NCBI RefSeq assembly: GCF_019393635.1
Contig: NC_057863.1
Coordinates: 624,645,291 to 624,709,290, forward strand
Reading direction: 5' to 3'
Length of the DNA: 64,000 nt
DNA from: Dromiciops gliroides
Taxonomy: Eukaryota; Chordata; Mammalia; Microbiotheria; Microbiotheriidae
Shown here piece by piece: positions 34,337-46,300 of the stretch (position 1 is its first letter; each line of letters starts with the position of its first letter). The notes under the pieces were generated by a model that was not told where the DNA came from, searched no databases, and saw only the letters and a list, made by a program, of their open reading frames with translations. The position numbers and the translations under genes are program-made.

Positions 34337-37300
34337 CCTATCAATCCATCTATCTACCTATCTATCTGACATGGGGCTTGAGATATATCAAGGAATTAAG
34401 GGACTATTAAAGTTTAAACTGGCCAACTAGGAGTGTATGATATGATTATGGATTTGAGTCAGATTAAACTCTGAGGATGGGGTCTGGAAGGTACCCAGCC
34501 CTGCCCCAGTATAGTTCGTTTAGACATTTATTGCTTGTCAAATTCTCACTGTCTCCTTTAAGTTTTATTGCCAATTAACAGTATTTTTACTTCTGCTCAG
34601 TCTCCCCACTTGTCAGCTACATATTAGTTTTGTCTGCAATCCATCATGTGTCAGAACCCCAGTCAGTGGGTCAGGGAGTTAGCCCACCAATTCAATACTC
34701 GGGACTCAAGAAGAAAGGACGGGGCTCGGCACAGGATGCAGCATTTGAGTTGGGACCAGATGTTAAGTGACATGTCTCTTTTTCTCAGAGCAGAATCCCC
34801 TTGGCCCTGGGGTCCCAACAATGGATTATTCTTTTCTTCCCAACATAACCGAAGATAAATTTTAACCCTGTCATCCTTCTAGAATTAACATGACTACAGA
34901 ACAATGCTGAAGCACCTGAGTGACTCTTCCTGTTATTCAGGTTGAATATCTTTAGAGACAGGGGCTGGGAGAGGGGAGTCAGTGGGAACTGTGAGATCTG
35001 AAACATCTGACTGTCACTCCCCTGTTTCCTCTTCCTTTGGTTTGACCTTGTTCCCCCTCCCCTTTTCCCCCTTGTTCCTGGAACACATATGCATGTCTCC
35101 ATACATTGATCACCAGCTAAACGCACCCTGGGTGAGACAGGATTGGATGTTAGATTGTGAGCTCGACCTAGTGTGCGTGGGGACTTCCCCTCTGACCGAC
35201 ATTCCTATATAAGGTCAAGGCATATATTAGCTGGCGCGGTTCAGGTATCGAACTTGCCCATTCCTATGGGAATGTAATAAATCTGTCTCTGCTTGACTTG
35301 GTGGTCTCCTCGAGTTATTTGGGTAAACTGAGGCAGTTTGCTCCATACAGGAGGGACACACCTAAGAGATAGGGGAAAACTGAATTCCCTAGCAGGAAAG
35401 TCGGTTGGGCGTGGCTACTGCCTGAGCTGGGAGACAGAGATAACTCCAGAGGTAGAGACTATCTTTTCCCACCCCACCCCCGAGAGGAACTTTCCATGGT
35501 CAGGTGGTCGCCCCCTTCATCCTCTATAAAAGCTTTGGCCTCCCTTTGGGGAGGAGAATATTTCTAAGCCTTCAACTTCTCTCTTGGTCACTTTCTCTAG
35601 TGCCCAAATAAAGAGCAGTTTATTCTAATTGGATTGTGTGCAAAAATTATAATTCTTGAAGAAGGGTAACTAAGGACCCCCCCCACCTAATTCCCCTGTG
35701 ACTCTATGAACTTATCTCTGCTGACAATCATTACCTCCCTTTGAAGAGAGAAATGCTTTCCAAATTTGTTTCATGAAATTGTGGTGATAAGGGATATCAC
35801 TTAGACTTAGCTTTGTGTGAATTTAACAGGTTAGTGATTAGCAGCATTAATATAACTAGGAATTTCTGGGCCTGGTGGCAAGTGCCACAAACTGAACCTG
35901 GGTCAAGCCTCAGTTAAATGGGGCAGGCAGGGGTGGGGGGAGGAGGAGGGAGGAGTGAGAAGGAAGGCTGGGGACAGGGGGAAGCCTTCCTCTGCCTTCC
36001 AGCAGCCTTTTCCCTAGTCACTGAATGAAGGCATGATTGAGGTACTAAGATCTGTTGTTTCTACAATCCCAAAGGATTCCGATTTTGGTCATTAGTGGGC
36101 TTCCACCAGTCTCGGACGACCATGGATCAGCGCCTTGAAGAGCCACAGGCCACCGTGTGGCTGTGCAGTCCGATACGGGAGCCGCAGCTCCTACCGCGAG
36201 GACATTGGAAAACTGCGCTCTCTGTTGCCCGCCGGTTTTTTTTCTTCCTCCTGAGCTTGAAAGCCCATTTTGGTCTGAGCCTTCTAAATGTAATACCCTG
36301 AGGCAAAGTTCCCACCGCCCCATCCTCATTATGTCTTTGCTTACTTCTCTCTTGGTTCTGCCTCCTGCACGGACTTAATGAAGAATGACCCGGACAACAA
36401 ATGCTGCAGATGCCGATGATGATGCCGATGATGCCGATGATGCCGATGATGCCGATGATGCCGATGATGCCGATGATGCCGATGATGCCGATGATGATGA
36501 TAGGTTTTTGTTCAGTATTAGTAGGCAGTGAACACAAAGCATCGGTGGTGTTGGTACCCGGCTTTTCTTCAGATAAACCCTGAGCAATACAACTAGGAAG
36601 ACAAATGAAGACACATGTCATTGGATATCAGCTCAGCAAACCTGAGTGATCCCAGTCCTCCCCCAGGTGCAGTCAGCCATGCAACTCAGCAGCAAAGAAG
36701 CTTAGAGCAAGAGAGACAGAGCACCCCAAACAGAGGAGGTGAAGTAGGGCCAGCAGTGCCTTTATTAACAGTCTGGACAAAGGCAGAGGTGCACACCTCC
36801 CAAGTTCTGAGATAACACAAAAAGCTGGGGGGGAGGGAACCCACATTGGATTGACTAGAAATCCAGTGTGTCCAGAGTCAGCATCCAAAAAGATTTAGAC
36901 AGATTAGAACCATGAGAGAAGGCTGTTTTGTTTTGTTTTTGAGGGGCCCAGAATTGCAGCTTCATCAGTATGGGAAATTCCGTGGTGTAGACATGCCTTC
37001 CCCTACTGCAGGAATTGTCAGGAATGGAGATCCTTGGATAGTTGGCCAGGGCACTTAGAGGGTGGGACCCACCTGTGTAACACAGCTTACTATGTCTAAG
37101 AGACAGAACTGGAGGCTTCCAGACTCCAAGGCAAGCCTTGTATCCCCCACTGCCTAACTTAACAGTAAGGTGGGAATTAATAGGACTGAAATCAACTTCT
37201 TTAAATTGGGCTAAAAAAAGGCAACTCAAAAAAGAACAGAGAGCCAGAGATAGCTAGGTGGTCCAGTGGACATGAGTGGACAGAGTGCTGGACCTAGAAT

Positions 37301-40300
37301 CTATTCATGGGAGTTCAAATCTTGCTTCAGACACGTCTTAGTTGTATGACCCTGAGCAAGTCACTTAATCCCTGTTTGCCTCAGTTTCTCCATCTGTAAA
37401 ATGCGGATAATTATAGCACCCATTTCTCTGTGTGTGTATGAGGATCAGATGAAATCATACCTAGAGAGAGCTGGTGTCGTTGTCGTTGTTGTCGTAACCC
37501 CTGTCTCAATGTCCATTGGTAAGAGACTCTCTCCTTACTGGTGGAGAGGAATCCCTGCCCTTCAGGAGCTGGCTAAGCAGAGTTGGTGGGAGAACTCCAG
37601 CCTTGATCAACCCTCTTCTGGACTCCTCAAGCTTCACCCCTTCTTGGGGGACTGTGAGGAAATGGGTAATGGACTCCTCTCAATAAGGATATAACCATCG
37701 CCATTCAAATTATACTCCTGCTGACCAGTTTGAGGACAAAGGTCTCAGCCCCCCTTCCCTCCCCTCTGGCAAACAGATCACATGGTTCAAGTAGCCCTGA
37801 GTTGGTCTCAAAGAAATCTTCTTCTGGGCTGTGCCCATGTAGGGGAAGATTGAAGAAATGTCCCTGTGTCACCTCCCCCACTGGCTGAGAACCCAAAGAA
37901 TAATTATGGAAATTAGGGTTAGGAATACTGTGTTCTGGTTAGCTAGCTTTCCCCAGGAGATTGTAACCCTTAAGTAATTGGCCAGCAATGAACAAGGGGA
38001 GGGTCTATTTTGAGTTAGGGACTGAGGATTAAAAAGGGGCCTGCTAGCCCTCGCTCTCTGAACTTGCACTTGCTGTCTATAGCACTAGTTCGCAAGTGTC
38101 CATTCTCGCCAGAATGAAAAATAAATGAGCCTTTGACACATCACCTCTAAATTCCAGAGAATTATTGAGCAGAAGTTATTTTCCTCTCAGGGACTCTTCA
38201 AACATCAAATTCCTTCTGGCTTCAGGCTTTAAAAGGGAAGATGGAAGAGGCCAACCCCAATCAGGTAGATGAAGGAAAAGACTCTGGCAAAACATGAGAG
38301 GAGCCAGCAGCTTCCACCATGTCCTCATGCCCAGCTTGCTACACTAGAGGCTTGTGGGAGTTTCCCCTTGGGTGACATCTAGACCTCTCTCTGGGTTGAG
38401 CTGGGTTATCTCACTCCCAATGGGAAAGCTCCTTCCTCTGTATTATCTAGTATAGATTCTCCTATGCATATGCTCTCTGATTTCTCTTTTGGTACAATTT
38501 AGATTAAAGCTTCTTAAACTATGGGTCGCAACCCCATATGGGTCATGTCACTGAGTGTGGGGTGGTGAAAAATTTGGCAGTAATGTTTGATTTCATACCT
38601 ATTTTATATACCAATATACCCAGGGTCACGTAAAAATTTCTTGGGTGAAAAAGGGTCGTGAGTGGGAAAAGTTTAAGAAGCCCTGACTTAGATTATCTCA
38701 CTGGCCAAGAGCAGGTGGGTAGCTCCCATGGCATCTGAACTGAGATTCTCTTGATTCCAAAGCCCTTTCCATGGTACTGGAGTGACCAGGGTTGTATGTG
38801 TGAGGAGCTATGGAAGGATGAAGTCAGAAGGTTATCCGAAGTACTGAAAGGAATGTTAAGTAGAAGAGAAGTAAAGTCATCTTGGCCCCAGAACCTGCAG
38901 TGATGGAGAAAAGTCACAGAAAGGCAGATTTTAGTCCATTTTAAGGGGAAAAAAACCTTAACAATGGGAGCTATTCAACAGAAGGAAGACCAGAAGGAAA
39001 CATAAACAAGCAACACAGTTTGAAAGCTGCAGGCTGAATTTCTTTTATGCCTAAAAGGAAATGCAAACAAGTGTATAGAATAGAGATTCACAGTTTCAGG
39101 TATATTCAGAAGTGTGCTGGCACTAGCCCGAGCTGTGAGCCAGTTGTTAAATTGTTAAACTCATGCTTCAGAAACTGGCAGATACTACAACTTAAGAATT
39201 AGAATTCTTAAAAAAAAGAATTAGAATTCTTGCACACAATCCAATTAGAACAAACTGGCCTTTATTTGTCATTTTGTTGAGTGTCTAGACTTGAGAAAAT
39301 GGCAAAGAAAATATTGATGATGCAGAATAAACTTAAGTGTATGTTTACTTCCCAGGGATCCAGTTGTTAAATACTTACATGCATCCACCCTGTGGACATT
39401 TCTTTCTTTTCTGCTCTGCTTTGTGTATGGGAACATTTTTTTTTATTTGCTGTTCATTAAGGTCAGAATTTTAGTCTAAAACACTATAAATGAACAATCA
39501 CCAAGTCCCAGAGGGTATCTTATACCTACTTGGTCCACAGCACACAGTTCTGAAGGGTTCCATTGGGAGAAAAAGTCCCTGCCGGGCACTCTTCACAGGT
39601 GTTTCTCTCTGTGTCCAAAACAGAAGGAGACATGGCAGATTTGGTGCTCAGCACAACAGTAGGATGAGAACAAAACACAGCTGCTAGAACTGGGTCCCTG
39701 GGTTGGTTGGTCCCTTCCCAGGAAGCTCTGTGTCAGAGCAAAGAGTATTGGGGACACTCTATGATATATATATACTCTCCAGGCCTGTGGTAAGGAATTT
39801 ATTTTTTAAAAATATACTTTGGTTTTGAATCACCTATATTACCCAATGTTTCTTTCCCCTTACTAGTAAATAATTAACAACCAACTCTTTGGGGAAGATA
39901 AAGGAATGTAGGGCATATTTTTAATGTTTCACCAACATTACTAAAATTTTCCCAATTACTTTCTGAAGTCTAAGCAATTAACAAAGCAATAAATTAAGCC
40001 TTGATTTATACCGTTTCCCCATTTCTGAGGTGCCAAAGTTCACACTGAAAATTTAACAATTGGGGGCAGCTAGGTGGCACAGTGGATAAAGCATCGGCCC
40101 TGGATTCAGGAGTTCAAATCTGGTCTCAGATACTTGACACTTACTAGCTGTGTGACCCTGGATAAGTCACTTAACCCTCATTGTCCCACAAAAAAAAGAA
40201 AGAAAGAAAAGAAAAAGAAAATTTAACAATCAGCTCATGGCAAAACAGTTCAGGACCAGGATCCCCCTTATGGCTTTATCTTACCCAGAGAGACATCTGT

Positions 40301-43300
40301 TATAATGTAGAATTTTTGAAAAGGAAAAAAAAAGTCTAGCAAATGAATCAACATATCAAAAAGTATAACATTATGTGGACTTTTCCATACCCATAGCCCC
40401 CCTACTTCTACAAAGAAGCTGGAGATTGAGGATGAGGTATAGCCACTAGGTGGCTCAGTGGATAGAGCGCTGGGTCTGGAGTCAGGAAGATTTTAGCTCA
40501 AACCCAGCTTCAGACACTAGCTGTATGACCTTGGACAAGTCACTTAACCTGATTGCCTGCTTCCCCTACTATAGAAATATTACCTGCCTTCCAGGTAATA
40601 TTTGTAAAGTACTTAGCCCAGTGTCAGGCACATAGTAGTGCTATGTAAATGATTCTTTACTTATTATTTTAGTTATCAGAAACCATACAAATGATTTTGC
40701 CCACTTACTGGATCATGGCTTTAGGGACCTTGGAGATCGAGTCCTATTCATTTTACAGGAGAGGAAACTGAGGCTCAGAAAGATCCAGCAACTTACTTGG
40801 ACACACATGTTACTCCTTCAATATCTGAAGAATCTTCAATTTGGGCATCTTGGGTCCCCTCTCTCCATGAGGTTGTGATCCCCCTCTATTTTAGCAGATG
40901 GCCCTTCAGAGTTGTATCTGAAACATCCATCCCCTGAGGCCTATCTGGGGCTGAGTCCCTCTATACTTAACTAGGCAGGTCCTCAGAAAACAGAACTCCA
41001 GAAACCAGACCCCTGATTCTCTTTTAGAAGCCTCTAGCTCAGCAGAATTTGAACTCTTTGGGGATCACCTTCATGAACCAATGGGGCACTTCATAAACCA
41101 ATAAGAGGAGCAGTGAAGAAATTACCAATCAGATCTGTGGGTAGGGGAAAAGTTTATGACCAAACAAGGGAGAGGGATGATCACAAAAGATAAAATTTTT
41201 AGTTTGGGTTATATAAAATTTATAAGATTTTGCACAAACAAAACCAATACAGATAAAATTAGAAGGGAAGCACATAACTGGGGAGGGGGTGGTGGGAAAT
41301 TTTTGCAGCAAGTTTCTCTGATCTGATTCAAATGTATAAGAATAAGAGCCATTCTCCAAGTGATAAATGGTCAAAGGATAGAGATAAATAGTTTCAAAGG
41401 AAGTACTCTGAGGTTCCACCTCATACCCATCAGATTGACAAGGCTCACAAAAAAAGGAAAATGGCAAATGCTGGAGGGACTTTGGGATAACAGGCATATT
41501 GATGTACTTAGTGCTGGTGGGGCTATGATTTGGTCCAGACATTCTGAAAAATAATTTGGCATTACACCCTATAAGGTATTAAACTGTGCATCCCTTTTGG
41601 CCCACTGATGCTACTGCAATTCCTGTACCCGCAAAGTGATCAAAGAAAGAGAAAAAGGACATACACACATATACATACACATACATACATATATACATAT
41701 ATTCATAACCTATCTTTTCTGAAGACAAAGAATTGGAAACTAGGGGTGTGTCCACTGAAATGAAGAGAATCATGAGAACAATTTATAGGACAACAACAAC
41801 ATTGTAAAGAGAAACAATTTAGAAAAACTTCAGAACTCAGATCAATGGAATAACCAACTACAATTCCATGTTTAAATTCTTTTTTTTTTTTTTTAGTGAG
41901 GCAATTGGGGTTAAGTGACTTGCCCGGGGTCACACAGCTAGTAAGTGTTAAGTGTCTGAGGCAGAATTTGAACTCAGGTACTCCTGACTCTGGGGCCAGT
42001 GCTCTATCCACTGCGCCACCTAGCTGCCCCTAAATTCATTTTTAAACATGCTACCCACCTCCTGACGGACAGGTGATAGACTCAGGGTGACAATGAAGAC
42101 ACATTCTCATGAATGCATGAATGACCAGTGCATGAATGTGCTTTGTTTGACTATATATAAAATTTGCTATAAAGGTTTTTCTTTTTCTCTTTCTTTTCCA
42201 TTGGGGGAGGAAAGCTGAAAAGGTGAGAAGATAGGTTTTTGTTAATTAAATAAAAATATTCGGGGGGGGGGGCAGCTAGGTGGCACAGTGGATAGAACAC
42301 TGGCCCTGGAGTCAGGAGTGCCTGAGTTCAAATCCGGCCTCAGACACTTAACACTTACTAGCTGTGTGACCCTGGGCAAGTCACTTAACCCCAATTGCCT
42401 CACTAAAAAAAAATCTATTCGGGGGTGGAGCCCAGATGGTGGAGGAAAGGCAGTAATTTGCCTGAGTTCTCCCCAAGATCCCTCCAAATACCTTCAAATA
42501 ATGCCATAAGACAATTCCTGGAGCAGCAGAACCCACAAAAGACAAGGTGAAATAATTTCCCAGCCAAAGACAACTTAGGTCAGCAGGAAAGGTATATTGT
42601 ACTGGGGTGAGAGTGAAGCACAGCCCAGCACAGGCTGCTCCAACAGAGACTTGGCTCCAGTCCCAGCAAACCAGGAGCAGACCTTGGGAACCTATGAATT
42701 AGCAGCAGCAGCAACTGCTTCTGGAACTCAGTCCACAGACTGTAAGGGGGTTGAACAATTGGCCAGAAGGAGATTACAGGGATCTCTTTGTTAGTACTGA
42801 GGTAGGACTCTGTTGTTTTGACCATACTTGGATCCAGGTCAATCTTCAATAGTGGTCCCAGGTAGGGGAGGAGCACAAGCACACAAGAGCTTGCAGCCAC
42901 AGTAGAGCAGGACTCTTTTCATTGTTCCAGGGCAGAAAAGTAGGTGTGTTGTAGCTTGCAGACCAGAGCACAGGCCAGGAGAGTAGTAAACATACCTCTC
43001 CTTAAATCATACCACCTTGGAAGAACTAAAAACTTGCAAATTCCTAGAAGTATCACTGAAAACAGTTGCACTGACCTGGAAAATAGATCCAGGAGAGATA
43101 ATTTGAAAATTATTGGACTACCTGAAAGCCATGATCAAAAAAAGAGCCTAGGGGCAGCTAGGTGGCGCAGTAGATAAAGCACTGGCCCTGGATTCAGGAG
43201 GACCTGAATTCAAATCTGGCCTCAGACACTTAACACTTACTAGCTGTGTGACCCTGGGCAAGTCACTTAACCCCCTTGCCCCACAAAAATTAAAAAAGAC

Positions 43301-46300
43301 AAAAAACAAAAAAAGAGCCTAGACATCATCTTCCAAGAAATAGTCAGGGAAAAATGCCCTAATATTCTAGAACCAGAAGATAAAATAGGAATTGAAAGAA
43401 TCCACCAATCACCTCCTGAAAGGGAACCTAAAAAGAAACTTCCCAGGAATATTATAGCCAAATTTCAGAGCTCCCAGGTCAAGGAGGAAATATTGCAAGG
43501 TGCCAGAAAGAAACAATTCAAGTATTGTGGAGCCACAGTCAAGACAACAGAAGATTTAGCAACTTCTACATTAAAGGATCAGAGGACTTGGAATATGATC
43601 CTTTTGAAGCAAGTTTTTCTGACAAAGGCCTCATTTCTCAAACACATAGAGAACTGATTCAAAGGTGTTAAAATAAGAGCCTTTCCCCAATTGATAAATG
43701 ATCAAAAGATATGAAGAGTTTTCAGATGAAATAATCAAAGCTATCTATAGCCATATGAAAAAACTGCTCTAATTCACTATTGATTAGAGATATGCAAGTC
43801 AAAACAATCCTGGATACTACCTCATACCTGTTGGATTGGATAATAGGACAGCAGAGGAAAATGACAAATGTTGTAGGGGATATGGAGAAAATGAGACATT
43901 GATGCACTGTTGGTGAAGTAGTGAACTTATTCAAACATTCTGTAGAGCAATTTGGAACTATGGCCAAAGGGTTATAAAACCATGCATATTCTTTGACCTA
44001 GTAATACCACTACTAGGTCAGTATCCAAAAAGAAATAAAACCCAAAAAGGTAAAGGACCTATATGTACAAAAAATATTTATGGCAGCCCTTTTCTGGTGC
44101 AAAGAATTGAAAGCCATGATTGAGGAGGTGCCCATCAACTGGGGAATGGCTGAACAAACCGTGGGATGAGATTATGATGTAACACTATTGTTCCATCCAG
44201 CAGGATGACCTCAGAAAAACCTGGAAAGACTTACATGAGCTGATGCAAAGTGAAATGTACTGTATACAAAGTAACAACAATATTGTAAGATGATCATCTC
44301 TGAATGAATTTGCTATTCTCAGCAATGCAATGATCCAAGACAATTCTGAAGGACTTATGAAAAATGTGATCCATCTCCACAGAAAGAACTGAATACAGAT
44401 TGAAGCATATTTTAAAAAAATTTCTTTTTCTTAATTATTTTGGTCTGTTTTCTTTCACAACCTAATGTGGAAATGTTTGCATAACTACACATGTATAACT
44501 TATATTGAATTTTTAAGAGGGGAGTGAATTTGGAACACAGAGTTTGAAAAATGGATGTTAAAATCATTTTTACATGTAATTGGGGGAACATAAAATTCTA
44601 AATAAAACTATTAAAATGAAAAAAATTCCTTTAAAAAGACAAAACAATGATTCAGAGTCATTTTTTGCCACCAAAGGACATTCATTGGAGGATGACCCCA
44701 GTGGGGAGGTCTTGGTTGATTCTTTCCAGCTCTGCCTAATTCTAGATTTGCCCCAGACTGTCTGAAGTCCACGAAGATAAGACAGAGGGCATGAAACCAG
44801 ATTTTATTAACATGAAATCATAAAATTCCAACTATAAGAAACCTCAGAGGTCAGGAAAGGGAGGACCAGAGAGCTCAAGTAACCTCAGGATCACACAGTC
44901 AGTAAGGACAAAGCTGAGTTTTGAACCTAAGTCCTCTGAAACCAAATCCAACCATCTTCCCACTATACCACAGCTGCCTCCAGTAGCCAAAACTGAGGGA
45001 GGACTGGGGATTTCTCAATTTTCCAGTGCAGCAACCTGAAGCAACAATAGTTCTAGGTCCCTGGGGGAGATAGTGATGGAGCAGGCTCACCTCCCAACTT
45101 CAAGTATTCACCAGGGTTGCAGACTAGGTTAGGCACACACTTCTGACAGTCATCATCTTTCATGGCAGCGCAGACATAGCCTGTAGCACAGTTACACACA
45201 GTGTTGGATATAGGTAAACATTCTTTTCTGGTCACGAAGCCGAGCGCTGAAAGAAAAAGCAAGAGGAAGAAGAAGACATTAGTTTAATTAGTCAATAAAT
45301 ATTTACTCAGGGCAGCTAGGTGGAGCAGTGAATAGAGCACTGGCCCTGAAGTCAGGAGTACCTGAGTTCAAATCCGGCCTCAGACACTTGACACTTACTA
45401 GCCGTGTGACCCTGGGCAAGTCACTTAACCCCAATTGCCTCAAACAACAACAACAACAACAACAAAAATATTTACTCACAACCTACTAGGTTCCATGCAC
45501 ACATTACAAAGAAAGTAAAAAGATAGTCCCTGTTTTCAAGGAGCTCATAGTCTAATGGGAGCAATAGCATGCAAACAAGTATGTACAAACAAGGTATGTG
45601 CAGGATAAATTGGAGATCATCAACAGAGGAAGGGCAATAGACTTAGCTTTTTTGTTTTGTTTTTATCTATCTATCTATCTATTTATTTATTTATTTTTGC
45701 AGGGCAATGAGGGTTAAGTGACTTGCCCAGGGGCACACAGCTATTAAGTGTCAAGTGTCTGAGGCCAGATTTGAACTCAGGTCCTCCTGAATCCAGGGCC
45801 GGTGCTTTATCCATTGCAGCGCCACCTAGCTGCCCCTAGCAGCAGCAAAATCTCAAAGGCCTTCTAGTTTGACTCATTTGTAAGCAAGAATGCCTTCTGT
45901 GTCACTCACAACCAAAGGTCACATAGTACTAGGAAAGTTCCAGTGAGGGGGCACCCTGAGGTTGCCCATCCAGCTGTGGGCTCCACTGTTGCCCCAGATC
46001 CTTTATGGCTGAGGGATCCTGGACAGGTCACTCAGGCCACTCTAAGACTATGAGTTGCATATAAGGTGCCCACATTCCTTGATAGGAGTTTTCTTTGCCT
46101 GCCAAGTAAAATCACAGGCCGGGTGTCCCCACCATCACCCCCAAAAAAGAAAAAGAAGCAAAGTACAAAGCACAGTGCTGAGGACAGCTACAAAGGTAGA
46201 ACAGCCAACACTCTACCTACACAGCCTCATACATCATTCTCCCTTAGTGAAGACAGATCTCTATGTGAGCCCCTACCTCGCCAGAGTTCCTCATAAAATA

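Noticed and set aside
33755-34370. CRISPR-like array
   Set aside because: These are contiguous tetranucleotide microsatellites with no spacers.
36095-36301. 68-codon plus-strand frame in the CpG-rich block as a gene
   Set aside because: It has an ATG but no recognised domain, and lies in the intron of the receptor on the other strand.
36375-36614. Ser/Ala-repeat and Met-Pro repeat frames over the same array
   Set aside because: These are the other frames of the 9-base repeat and do not join the flanking CRD4 exon in phase.
36127-36621. The whole 164-codon minus-strand frame over exon 6 as a single-exon gene
   Set aside because: Only 36345-36592 lies between good splice sites; the rest is intron and lacks homology. 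Splicing to exons 5 and 7 explains the frame.
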